Source of the DNA: Leptotrichia buccalis C-1013-b
GTDB taxonomy: Bacteria; Fusobacteriota; Fusobacteriia; Fusobacteriales; Leptotrichiaceae
Assembly (NCBI RefSeq): GCF_000023905.1
Contig: NC_013192.1
Span: forward strand, 2,108,001-2,172,000
Reading direction: 5' to 3'
DNA length: 64,000 bases
The notes beneath the pieces were generated by a model. The model did no database searches, was not told the DNA's origin, and saw only the letters and a list, made by a program, of their open reading frames with translations. The position numbers and the translations under genes were made by a program. Positions 9,626 to 17,361 of this stretch are shown here, in pieces (the first letter of the stretch is position 1; each line of letters starts with the position of its first letter).

Positions 9626-10712
9626 TTAAAATTTCCTCCACATATTTGTGAGCTTCTTCTAATCTTCTTAGAGCAGGTGGATTATTTAATCCCCTTGAAC
9701 GGTAAAATTGCTCATAAGTTTTATCAAACATCTTTTTAAAATTTTCTTCAGTTAAATAATCCTTATTTTTAAAATAAATAAACGATGCAATTTCAAAATA
9801 TTGATTTATAAATATTCCAATGTTTTTTTGTTTTTCTTTATTATATTTTTTAAATTTAAATTTTTCACATAACTTCAAAAATTCTTTATAACTTTCTAAT
9901 ATATTAATTAATTTTTTTATATCTACATATTCTGTATAATCATCTAATAATAATTCAAATGTTTTTCTATTATTTGTATTTTCTTGTTTTTCATTAAATA
10001 TTTTTATAAATTTTTTGTATTCACTAATCAAAGAAAATTCTAAAAATAATTCCATATCTTTTCTACTTTTTATATCTTTTTCAGTTAAAAAATTAAGTTC
10101 TATTTCCTCATATTTTTTAATTAATTCTTTATATTTTTTATCTCCTCTTAGTGATAGTATATTACTTCTTATTTCTTGAGATTCTAAGGGGATTCCACCA
10201 GTATTTAATCTTTTAAATGTTTCATATTTTATGTGTGATTTTAATGTTTTTAAATTCATAAATAACAATGTTGAACTTTCAAATATAAACCCCATATTTG
10301 TTTTTTCTATATCATCCCAACTTAATCCATTTAATTCAAATAATATATCAGCTCCCTCTATTCTTTTTAATTTTTCAGAATTTTTATTATCCTTTAATTT
10401 CCCTACAAATTCTAAAATAGTAGAAATTCTTTGTAATCCGTCTATTATTTCATACTTCAAATTATAATCTTCATCTTCTTCTTTTATAGCAAATATTGCT
10501 GGAACTGGCATTCCAAGTATTAAAGATTCTATAAATCTAGATTTTTTTTCATTATTCCATTTATAGGTTCTCTGATATTCAGGAGTTATATTTATTCTTC
10601 CTTGTTCATAATTTCTTATTATTTCTCCTACACTTAAAATTACCGTTTCTACTGTAGCATCTTGTTTTTTTACTTTCCAACTTTCATATAATTTTTTTAT
10701 ATTACTCTTCAT
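9618..10712 (-). CDS. DUF262 (GmrS-like, ParB/sulfiredoxin-type) protein
   Basis: A stand-alone DUF262 protein, the family of the GmrS half of the type IV restriction enzyme GmrSD. Visible are ITPEYQRTYKW and the motif DGLQR (DGQQR in the classical form), in the order expected for this NTP-binding or nuclease fold. There is no C-terminal DUF1524/HNH domain; the end (GLNNPPALRRLEEA) is a helical tail. I prefer the ATG at 10712 because GGAG lies 9 nt upstream; in-frame ATG 10721 and TTG 10727 are poorly spaced. Numbering from the TTG, YQR is 51-53 and DGLQR 96-100. It overlaps the methyltransferase start by 8 nt and the small upstream ORF by 11 nt, so the three look like one operon. Confidence 0.85.
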   Translation of the reverse strand: MKSNIKKLYESWKVKKQDATVETVILSVGEIIRNYEQGRINITPEYQRTYKWNNEKKSRFIESLILGMPVPAIFAIKEEDEDYNLKYEIIDGLQRISTILEFVGKLKDNKNSEKLKRIEGADILFELNGLSWDDIEKTNMGFIFESSTLLFMNLKTLKSHIKYETFKRLNTGGIPLESQEIRSNILSLRGDKKYKELIKKYEEIELNFLTEKDIKSRKDMELFLEFSLISEYKKFIKIFNEKQENTNNRKTFELLLDDYTEYVDIKKLINILESYKEFLKLCEKFKFKKYNKEKQKNIGIFINQYFEIASFIYFKNKDYLTEENFKKMFDKTYEQFYRSRGLNNPPALRRLEEAHKYVEEILNE

Positions 10713-10835
10713 CTTTTTCATCTCCAATCTCAGTTATATTCATAATATTCAAATTATGGCTTTTTATGTTTAACTCACATTTTTCAAGCAACATTCTAGA
10801 ATCTTTTTTGATTATATATTTTAAAATTTTTATTA

Positions 10836-10879
10836 GGGCGTGTCTGAAAACTCAAAATCAATAATATTTTTAATGATTA
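10836..10879. repeat. Left terminal inverted repeat of the IS5 element
   Basis: 44-bp arm, 43 of 44 bases complementary to 11737-11780. The same outer sequence recurs at 18793, 18942 and, partially, at 54926. Confidence 0.93.
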
Positions 10880-10962
10880 TCAAATAATATACCCATAATC
10901 AATGAGTTGAAACATTGCTCTCAGTCTGATACAATAAAAGAAAAGCACAGGAGGCTTCTATC

Positions 10963-11307
10963 ATGCAAAGAAGATATGAAATATCAGATGAACAGTGGAA
11001 TAAAATAAAGCATATGTTTCCCAAAGCTAAGACAGGACGTCCAGGCAAGGATTTACGCCTGATGTTTAATGCTGTGCTATGGATTGCCTGCAGCGGTGCA
11101 CCTTGGAGAGACCTTCCTAAACGTTTCGGTTCATGGAAGACGGTCTATTCTCGTTTCTGCAAATGGCGTGACGAGGGGACTCTGCTTAAAATATTTGAGC
11201 ATTTAAGGGAAGATGCCGACTATGAGAACTTGAGCATTGACTCTACAGTAGTTAAAGCCCACCAGAACAGTGCAGGAGCTAAAAAAGGGCAAAAGATTCA
11301 GAAGTGA
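10963..11307 (+). CDS. IS5-family transposase, ORF A (N-terminal part)
   Basis: 114 residues starting MQRRYEISDEQWNKI with the DUF4096-like N-terminal domain (GRPGKDLRLMFNAVLW, GAPWRDLP) and the first catalytic Asp in LSIDSTVVKAHQ. GGAGG lies upstream of the ATG at 10963. The reading frame stops at 11305-11307, but the -1 frame is open from 11283. An A6G run at 11281-11287 lies at the start of that overlap and is the likely programmed frameshift site, giving a continuous ...GAKKRAKDSEVNQHIGRS junction in the fused product. Confidence 0.92.
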   Translation: MQRRYEISDEQWNKIKHMFPKAKTGRPGKDLRLMFNAVLWIACSGAPWRDLPKRFGSWKTVYSRFCKWRDEGTLLKIFEHLREDADYENLSIDSTVVKAHQNSAGAKKGQKIQK

Positions 11308-11729
11308 ATCAGCACATCGGGAGAAGCTCAGGTGGAAGGACAACTAAGATCCATGCAGTTGTTGATGGACTTGGAAATCCGCTGTATATAAAACTTAGTG
11401 CAGGACAGATTCACGATAGTACGCAAGCAATTAAAATATTGTCGCAGCTAAGCATAAAAGACAGCAACATACTGGCAGACAAGGCATACGGAACAAAGGA
11501 AGTTCGGGAGTACATAAGAAAACACGGGGAAGAATGTGTAATACCTCCGAAGTCCAATGCAGTAGATAAATGGGAATGCGATTACCATATCTACAAGGAA
11601 AGACATCTTGTGGAATGTTTTTTCAATAAGCTTAAACAGTTCCGCAGAATAGGGACACGCTATGATAAGCTGGCAAGCACATTTATAAATTTTATTTATA
11701 TAGGATGCATAATAATTTTAATAAAATAA
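11304..11729 (+). CDS. IS5-family transposase, ORF B (C-terminal catalytic part)
   Basis: Carries the rest of the DDE transposase: GRTTKIHAVVDGLGNPL, the second Asp in NILADKAYGTKEVR, and the YKERHLVECFFNKLKQFRRI helix with the catalytic Glu. The frame is open from 11283, so it is probably translated as a -1 fusion with ORF A rather than from the GTG at 11304, which lacks a ribosome-binding site. Both parts look intact, so the element may still be active. Confidence 0.92.
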   Translation: MNQHIGRSSGGRTTKIHAVVDGLGNPLYIKLSAGQIHDSTQAIKILSQLSIKDSNILADKAYGTKEVREYIRKHGEECVIPPKSNAVDKWECDYHIYKERHLVECFFNKLKQFRRIGTRYDKLASTFINFIYIGCIIILIK

Positions 11730-11736
11730 ATTTAAG

Positions 11737-11780
11737 TAATCATTAAAAATATCATTGATTTTGAGTTTTCAGACACGCCC
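11737..11780. repeat. Right terminal inverted repeat of the IS5 element
   Basis: 44-bp arm complementary to 10836-10879 with one mismatch, followed by TA. Confidence 0.93.
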
Positions 11781-11887
11781 TAAATAAAAATGCTCCATTC
11801 TTCATAATATTTTACAAAAAAAATATATTATCTATAACTATTTAAAATCATTTTTTCATTATATCCTAAACTTCTAATACTTACTAC

Positions 11888-12979
11888 TTACTCAAAAATC
11901 TCCTTTTCCCCTATCTTTCTAATTTCAACTTCCCCAATTTCCTTCAGAATTACAAAATTAATTCCATCACTTGTACTTTTCTTATCCCTTTTCATAATTT
12001 CAGAAATTTTGTCTTTCGGATATTCAATCTCAGTCGGTAAATTCAATGCCTTCAACAATTTCTCAATTTTTAAAAATTCATCCTTTTTAGTAAGCCCTTT
12101 TTTCTCTCCAATTTTTGTAATGTCTACCATTCCAGCAGAAATTGCTTCTCCATGCGAATATTTCTCATAATTTGTAAACTGCTCTATCGCATGTCCGATA
12201 GTATGTCCAAAATTCAATATCATTCTCAAGTTACTTTCCTTCTCATCTTTTTCCACAACTTCCTTCTTTATCTCACAAGAACGATAAACAAGCTCATTCA
12301 CATATTTCATCAAATGTTCACGTAATTTTTTTATATAATTTTCATCATCTTGCGAAACCCCAATTTTTTCCACAATTTCCACAAGTCTGTCAAAAAACTT
12401 CTTATCATAAATACATCCATATTTCACAATTTCCGCAAATCCATCATAAAAATAGCGATTTGTTAATGTGTTCAAAAAATAATTATCAATTAAAACTAAT
12501 TTTGGCTGGTGAAATGCCCCAATCAAATTTTTCCCCTCTGGCAAGTCAACTCCAACTTTTCCCCCAACGCTGCTGTCAACTTGGGAAACTATTGTCGTAG
12601 GAATTTGAATAAAACTAATCCCTCTCAAAAATGAGGCCGCTGCAAACCCAGCAATATCCCCAACAACTCCACCTCCAAAAGCCACGACTAAATCTTTTCT
12701 TTTTACACCAGCTTCTACCATCGCCGAATAAATTTCCGGCATAATTCTAATATGTTTGTTTTTTTCTCCAGCTTTTAGTACATAAACCGTGTAATCAAAT
12801 CCACCAAACATTTTTTCATAAATATTTTTGTAAATTTCGTTCACATTCGAGTCAGTTATGACAAATAATTTTTTCCCGCTATAAATTTCTTTTATATATT
12901 TTGGAAAATCTTTCGCATAATTTTCCCCGATTATAATATCATAAGAATTTTTTTCCAAACCAACATTCAATATTTCCAT
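11888..12979 (-). CDS. aroB: 3-dehydroquinate synthase
   Basis: Converts DAHP to 3-dehydroquinate using NAD+ and a divalent metal, the second shikimate step. Signatures are FGGGVVGDIAGFAAA, IPTTIVSQVDSSVGGKVGV, GAFHQPKLVL and the metal-binding LNFGHTIGHAIE. The ATG at 12979 is chosen because GGAG lies 6 nt upstream and gives MEILNVGLEKNSYDII; upstream in-frame ATGs at 12991 and 13021 are worse placed. It is the last of the aromatic genes before the inserted defence module and IS5. Confidence 0.96.
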   Translation of the reverse strand: MEILNVGLEKNSYDIIIGENYAKDFPKYIKEIYSGKKLFVITDSNVNEIYKNIYEKMFGGFDYTVYVLKAGEKNKHIRIMPEIYSAMVEAGVKRKDLVVAFGGGVVGDIAGFAAASFLRGISFIQIPTTIVSQVDSSVGGKVGVDLPEGKNLIGAFHQPKLVLIDNYFLNTLTNRYFYDGFAEIVKYGCIYDKKFFDRLVEIVEKIGVSQDDENYIKKLREHLMKYVNELVYRSCEIKKEVVEKDEKESNLRMILNFGHTIGHAIEQFTNYEKYSHGEAISAGMVDITKIGEKKGLTKKDEFLKIEKLLKALNLPTEIEYPKDKISEIMKRDKKSTSDGINFVILKEIGEVEIRKIGEKEIFE

Positions 12980-13118
12980 AATTTTCTCCATCCTCTCTTT
13001 TGATAAATAATTATTAATCAAAATATGTAAATAAATTCTTAAAACGAATTATTTGTATATTAAAATATAGCAAAACCACTAAATTCAAACATTTAAAATG
13101 ATTTTACTATATAAATTT

Positions 13119-13721
13119 TTATTTTAAATTATATCTTTTTTCAAGTTCCCTTTTTATATAAACTGACTGAAACTCTTCTTTTAACATATCCATTATAATT
13201 ACATCATAAGTTTTTCCCAGAATTTCAACTGCTTTACGCAATCTCCCAGCTTCCTTAAAGCCTATTTTTTTATATAAATTATAAGCAACCTCATTATATT
13301 CAAATACATTTAACGATATATTTCTCAGATTTAAAAATGAAAAGCCGTAATCAAGTAGCAAGTTTATAGCTTCTATTCCATAACCTTTTCGCTGATATTT
13401 TGGATTTCCAAGCATAATTCCCATTTCAGCTGTTCTATGTATCTCTCCTACTGATTTAAAACCTACATTTCCCAAAAGTTCATCATTTTCCAATAATCTG
13501 ACAGCAAATCTTTTCTCTTTTTTGATTGAATTTAATAATTCTTTTTCACTTTCAAAATCTATAATATTTGTATAGGAAAGATAACCCAAACCAACCGAAA
13601 CTTTTATATCATTAACCATTTCAGCATATTCCTCAACATCATCAACAGAAATTGGCGAAAGATAAACATTATCACCAACCAATGTTTTTAAATATTTTTT
13701 CTTTTCAGAGCTATTTTCCAT
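13119..13721 (-). CDS. GNAT acetyltransferase (RimJ/RimL-like)
   Basis: A 200-residue acetyltransferase of the RimJ/RimL type: LVGDNVYLSPISVDD at the N-terminus, the acetyl-CoA loop PKYQRKGYGIEAINL and the LNVFEYNEVAYNLYKKIGF motif. The acceptor may be a protein N-terminus, an amine or an antibiotic-like molecule and cannot be told from sequence. GGGAGG 6 nt upstream fixes the ATG at 13721; the longer frame to 13754 would overlap tyrA. It sits between tyrA and aroB. Confidence 0.85.
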   Translation of the reverse strand: MENSSEKKKYLKTLVGDNVYLSPISVDDVEEYAEMVNDIKVSVGLGYLSYTNIIDFESEKELLNSIKKEKRFAVRLLENDELLGNVGFKSVGEIHRTAEMGIMLGNPKYQRKGYGIEAINLLLDYGFSFLNLRNISLNVFEYNEVAYNLYKKIGFKEAGRLRKAVEILGKTYDVIIMDMLKEEFQSVYIKRELEKRYNLK

Positions 13722-13746
13722 TTTATTCCTCCCAAATGAATTTCTC

Positions 13747-14610
13747 TTAATCAATTTTCTCTCTACGTTTTGTTGAAATTATAAATTTTTCCTTTAAAGT
13801 TCCTAAATCATTACTGTTCAGGGCATCTTTTATTATATCAAGTTCTCTTTCAAATTGCTGTATCATTTTCAAAAGATTTTTTTTATTTCCCATAAACAGT
13901 TCTGCCCACAAATCTTCATTTATCTTTGCAATTCTTGTCAAATCCCGATAAGAATCCCCAATAAATCGGTTTGTATCGTACTTTTCACTATCGCTATTCA
14001 CGAGAGAAACTGCAATCGCATGCGTAAGCTGGCTAGTAAAAGCAATAATTTCATCATGTTCCTGTGCCTTAAGAAAACTGACTTTCTTAAAACCCATCAG
14101 CTTAACAATTTCTGAGAGCAATTCTAGATTTTCTTTTTTATTTTTTTCATCCTTAATAATTATATAATTTGCATCTTTAAATACTCTGTTGTCTGCAAAA
14201 TCAATCCCACGTTTCTCACGTCCTGCCATAGGATGTCCAAAAATAAAGTCAATATTTCTTCCACTCTTCTCAATAATCGGATCAATATCCTTGATAATTT
14301 TCTCTTTAATTCCAACAACATCAGTAATTATCGCATTTTCCTTAAAATAATTAATATTATTCACAAAAAACGACTTCATCAAATTCGGATAAAGAGTAAT
14401 TACCACAAAATCTGACTTTTCCAAAGGCTCCTTAGTTTCGAGAAAACCTTTATTTATCATATTTTTCTCTTCTGCCTTTTTTATCGTTTCCTCATCAATA
14501 TCAATTCCATAAACAGTCTTAATGCCGATTTCCTTAAAGCTTTGTGCAAAAGCTGCTCCAATTACTCCAAGTCCTACTATTGTTACCGTTAAATTTTCTA
14601 TTTTTTTCAA
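13747..14610 (-). CDS. tyrA: Prephenate dehydrogenase
   Basis: Oxidatively decarboxylates prephenate to 4-hydroxyphenylpyruvate for tyrosine synthesis. The NAD-binding fingerprint VTIVGLGVIGAAFAQSF is at the N-terminus, followed by VVGIKEKI, GHPMAGREKRGIDFAD and TSQLTHAIAVSLVNSD with the catalytic His. No ACT domain or fused chorismate mutase is present, so tyrosine feedback through ACT is not expected. A strong site GGGGGTG lies 8 nt before the TTG at 14610, which I prefer over the GTG at 14622 that is part of that site. Confidence 0.92.
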   Translation of the reverse strand: MKKIENLTVTIVGLGVIGAAFAQSFKEIGIKTVYGIDIDEETIKKAEEKNMINKGFLETKEPLEKSDFVVITLYPNLMKSFFVNNINYFKENAIITDVVGIKEKIIKDIDPIIEKSGRNIDFIFGHPMAGREKRGIDFADNRVFKDANYIIIKDEKNKKENLELLSEIVKLMGFKKVSFLKAQEHDEIIAFTSQLTHAIAVSLVNSDSEKYDTNRFIGDSYRDLTRIAKINEDLWAELFMGNKKNLLKMIQQFERELDIIKDALNSNDLGTLKEKFIISTKRREKID

Positions 14611-14645
14611 AATAATAGACACCCCCTTTTTATTAATTAAAAAGT

Positions 14646-15845
14646 TTATATAATTTCACGTAATTCATTTTTTATTTTTTCTATTACATCATCCCATTGA
14701 TAATCTTCATCTTGTCTGAATAATCTAACACTGTCATACCAGGGACTGTCTTCCCTGTCCAGTAGCCACCTGAAATCAGGATGATAAGAAAGCATAATCC
14801 AGGTAGGTTTTCCTAAAGCACCAGCAAGATGGGCAACTGAAGTATCTATTGTAATAACTAAATCCATTTGACTTATTAATGCTGCCGTATCGGAAAAATC
14901 TTCTAATTCTGTATCCCAAAAGTATAGATTTTTAACTTTTTCTCCAGCTTGTCTATCTTCTTCTGATACATTTTTTTGCAAGCAATGGAATTTTGCATCA
15001 AGTGAAAATAATTTTCTTATTTTTTCAAATGAAACATTTCTAAATCTGCTCTTTTTATGTTCAGAATCACTTGTCCAAAATACCCCTATTTTCTTTTTCT
15101 TAGTGGCTCTTAATTTCTTTTTCCATTTTTCTTCAAATTGAGGTGGAACATCTATGTACTTTGATTTATACGGTATCTTATCAATATTATCTATTTGCAA
15201 GCAATGCGGTAAACTCATTAAAAAGGCATAATATTTAAACTCTGGAGTCAATTTTGCACCGTTTTCAAAAATTTCAATATCATTCTTTTCCAAGTTATAT
15301 CTTAACAAACTATCTAATTCAACTTTATTTAAGACTGAAATATGTATTCCCCTATCTTTTAATTCCAAAATAAATCTAAAAAATTGAATATTATCACCTA
15401 GTCCTTGCTCTGCATAAATAAATAACTTGCTATTTTCTGTATTCTTTTCACCATTCCAATATGGTAAAGCAATTTCTCTATGATTTTTAGGAAAGTCATT
15501 ATTATCAATTACCATTCCTCGACGCCACTCATAATACTGCCATCCTTCTCCTAATCTTCCCAATCTTAACATTATTAAAGCTTTATTTAACCAGCCTCTA
15601 TGCAAATTTGGAGACATATGAGTAACTACATTCAAATCATTAAGTGCCAGTTGATACAATCCTAGCGCCTCCAATACTACCGAACGATTTCCATAACCAC
15701 TTAATTCCTCTGGATATTCCAATATATAATCATCAAATTCTTTCAGTAATTCCAGCATTTCCTGTCTTGTTGCCATTTCTTCCGTCTTTAACTTTAATTC
15801 CTTACCAATTTTTATTTTTAATGCTTCTCTTTCATTCAGTTCCAA
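14646..15845 (-). CDS. TPR domain plus GT9-like glycosyltransferase
   Basis: A 399-residue protein with an N-terminal TPR region (roughly 30-110, containing YGNRSVVLEALGLYQLALNDL) and a C-terminal GT-B domain of the ADP-heptose:LPS heptosyltransferase superfamily, marked by EQGLGDNIQFFRF and TIDTSVAHLAGALGKPTW. Such TPR-glycosyltransferases usually decorate surface proteins or glycans. It sits between aroF and tyrA with small gaps (36-40 bp), an unexpected passenger in an amino-acid operon. Confidence 0.82.
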   Translation of the reverse strand: MELNEREALKIKIGKELKLKTEEMATRQEMLELLKEFDDYILEYPEELSGYGNRSVVLEALGLYQLALNDLNVVTHMSPNLHRGWLNKALIMLRLGRLGEGWQYYEWRRGMVIDNNDFPKNHREIALPYWNGEKNTENSKLFIYAEQGLGDNIQFFRFILELKDRGIHISVLNKVELDSLLRYNLEKNDIEIFENGAKLTPEFKYYAFLMSLPHCLQIDNIDKIPYKSKYIDVPPQFEEKWKKKLRATKKKKIGVFWTSDSEHKKSRFRNVSFEKIRKLFSLDAKFHCLQKNVSEEDRQAGEKVKNLYFWDTELEDFSDTAALISQMDLVITIDTSVAHLAGALGKPTWIMLSYHPDFRWLLDREDSPWYDSVRLFRQDEDYQWDDVIEKIKNELREII

Positions 15846-15884
15846 AACTACAAATTATCCTTTCTTTATTGTTATTTATAAAAA

Positions 15885-16907
15885 TTATTTAAAACTCTTC
15901 CCTAACACATTTGCAATCTTCTCCACATCCTGCATCAAATCATCAAACACCTCAAATTTCAATGATTGAGGCCCATCTGACAATGCCTTGTCTGGTTCAG
16001 GGTGTACTTCTACCATAAGCCCATCTGCTCCAGCAGCAATTCCTGCCATTGCAAGTGGTTTTACCATCCAGTATTTTCCAGTTGCATGAGCTGAATCTAC
16101 AATTATTGGCAAATGTGTCAATCTTTTGATCATAGGCACTGCATTTAAGTCCAATACGTTTCTGTAGGCCGTTTCATAAGTTCTAATCCCTCTTTCACAA
16201 AGAACTACATTTTCATTTCCACCAGCTAAAATATATTCTGCCGACATTAACCATTCTTCGATTGTTGCACTCAATCCTCTTTTCAGTAGGACTGGAATAT
16301 TTGTTTTCCCAACTTCTTTCAGCAAATCAAAATTTTGCATATTTCTCGCACCTAACTGAATCATATCAAGATGTGGTCCAAATTCGTGCAATTGAGCGAT
16401 TGACATAACTTCACATATTATTGGAAGCCCTGTTTCTTCTTTTGCTTTTTTCATTAATTCAATACCTTCCATTCCTAATCCTTGAAAGGCATAAGGCGAT
16501 GTTCTCGGTTTTACAACTCCACCTCTTAAAATATTTGCTCCAGCCGCTTTTACAGCTTTTGCTGTATCAATTATCTGCTTCTCATTTTCCACAGAACAAG
16601 GTCCTGCCATCATCACAAGACTATTTCCTCCGATTTCGACATTTCCCACTTTTACAATAGTATCTTCTGGCTTAAATTTTCGGCTTGCTCTCTTATAAGG
16701 CTCTTGCACCCTTTGTACATCCAGCACGTAATCTAGAGCTTGAATATGTTTTATATCAATTGTACTAATATCTCCAACCAATCCTAAAATTAAATATTCT
16801 TTGCCAGCAATTAATTTAACGCTTACATTATTTTCTGTTTCCAATCTATTTATCAATTTTTCCAAGATTTTTTCACTTATTCCGCCATCTACTTTAATAA
16901 TCATCAT
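15885..16907 (-). CDS. aroF: 3-deoxy-7-phosphoheptulonate (DAHP) synthase, AroF type I-beta
   Basis: First committed shikimate step, condensing PEP and erythrose-4-phosphate. About 70 N-terminal residues form the ferredoxin-like regulatory domain known from Thermotoga-type enzymes; the KDO8P/DAHP synthase barrel follows with MAGPCSVENEKQI, GGVVKPRTSPYAFQGLG, IQLGARNMQNFDLLKE, RGLSATIEEWLMSAEYI and VDSAHATGKYWMVKPLAMA. The ATG at 16907 has AGGAG 5 nt upstream and gives 340 residues, the usual length; the frame further upstream to 16955 is not conserved in character. The N-terminal domain suggests aromatic end-product feedback. Confidence 0.95.
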   Translation of the reverse strand: MMIIKVDGGISEKILEKLINRLETENNVSVKLIAGKEYLILGLVGDISTIDIKHIQALDYVLDVQRVQEPYKRASRKFKPEDTIVKVGNVEIGGNSLVMMAGPCSVENEKQIIDTAKAVKAAGANILRGGVVKPRTSPYAFQGLGMEGIELMKKAKEETGLPIICEVMSIAQLHEFGPHLDMIQLGARNMQNFDLLKEVGKTNIPVLLKRGLSATIEEWLMSAEYILAGGNENVVLCERGIRTYETAYRNVLDLNAVPMIKRLTHLPIIVDSAHATGKYWMVKPLAMAGIAAGADGLMVEVHPEPDKALSDGPQSLKFEVFDDLMQDVEKIANVLGKSFK

Positions 16908-16969
16908 TTTTTCTCCTATTCCATTTTCATTACGTAAATTATAAAACGATTTCACTGTACAATATTAAA

Positions 16970-17290
16970 TTAACCTACAACTACAGCTGTTCCGCTGCAA
17001 GTTACCATAAGCATTCCATTATCTGCTCCCAGCACTTCATAGTCCATTTTTACGCCAATAATAGCATTTGCTCCAAGACCTGCTGCTCTAGTTTTCATTT
17101 CTTCAAGAGCATTAGTTCTAGCTGCCAAGAGTTCATCTTCATATCCTTTTGATCTTCCTCCAAAAATATTTCTTAGATTTGCTCCTAAATCCTTAAACAT
17201 ATTAATTCCTGAAATAACCTCTCCAAATACAATCCCTTTGTATTCCACAACTTTCTTATCCTGAATTTCATTTGTAGTTGTAATAACCAT
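16970..17290 (-). CDS. YbjQ/UPF0145 family protein
   Basis: 106 residues matching the YbjQ (DUF74) family, small pentamer-forming proteins of unknown biochemical role sometimes called heavy-metal-binding. Seen are [15 protein letters not shown] near the start and the diagnostic [17 protein letters not shown]. It is the first gene of the aromatic run, 60 bp before aroF, and is preceded by an intrinsic terminator hairpin. Confidence 0.87.
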   Translation of the reverse strand: MVITTTNEIQDKKVVEYKGIVFGEVISGINMFKDLGANLRNIFGGRSKGYEDELLAARTNALEEMKTRAAGLGANAIIGVKMDYEVLGADNGMLMVTCSGTAVVVG

Positions 17291-17325
17291 TTTTCCTACC
17301 TCTTTTCCTTTTCCTGAATTTATGT

Positions 17326-17359
17326 AAAAAAAAGCTCTCTTAAAATAATTTTAGGAGAG
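17326..17359 (-). terminator. Intrinsic terminator or attenuator in front of the ybjQ-aroF operon
   Basis: An 11-bp stem (17335-17345 with 17349-17359, one G-T pair, 3-nt loop) is followed on the minus strand by GC and eight T (17326-17333). It lies about 36 nt before the ybjQ start codon, not after a minus-strand gene: the nearest minus-strand gene upstream is smpB, beyond 19 kb. Either transcripts of the 17.4-18.3 kb gap end here, or this is an attenuator for the aromatic operon. Confidence 0.7.
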
Positions 17360-17361
17360 GA

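Larger units (their letters stand above)
10836..11780 (+). mobile_element. Complete IS5-family insertion sequence (IS427-like group)
   Basis: A 945-bp element with 44-bp terminal inverted repeats (10836-10879 and 11737-11780) that differ at one base, beginning GGGCGTGTCTGAAAACTC. Both ends abut the dinucleotide TA, consistent with the short TA target duplication of this group. It carries a two-ORF transposase read by frameshifting. It is inserted against the direction of the surrounding minus-strand genes, between aroB and the DUF262 gene, and disrupts a small ORF. Base composition is clearly less A+T-rich than its surroundings. Confidence 0.93.
10702..11798 (-). pseudogene. Small ORF at the head of the DUF262 operon, split by the IS5 element
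   Basis: When the IS (10836-11780) and one TA target copy are removed, an uninterrupted 49-codon frame appears: ATG at 11798, six codons to 11781, then 10833 down to a TAA at 10702-10704. Its stop overlaps the DUF262 start by 11 nt, mirroring the overlap between DUF262 and the methyltransferase. The predicted peptide starts MEHFYLIKILKYIIKKDSR and ends in the acidic ITEIGDEKDEE. I do not recognise it. There is no strong ribosome-binding site before 11798, so the start, and whether it was ever a gene, are uncertain. A chance ORF in A+T-rich DNA remains possible. Confidence 0.42.
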
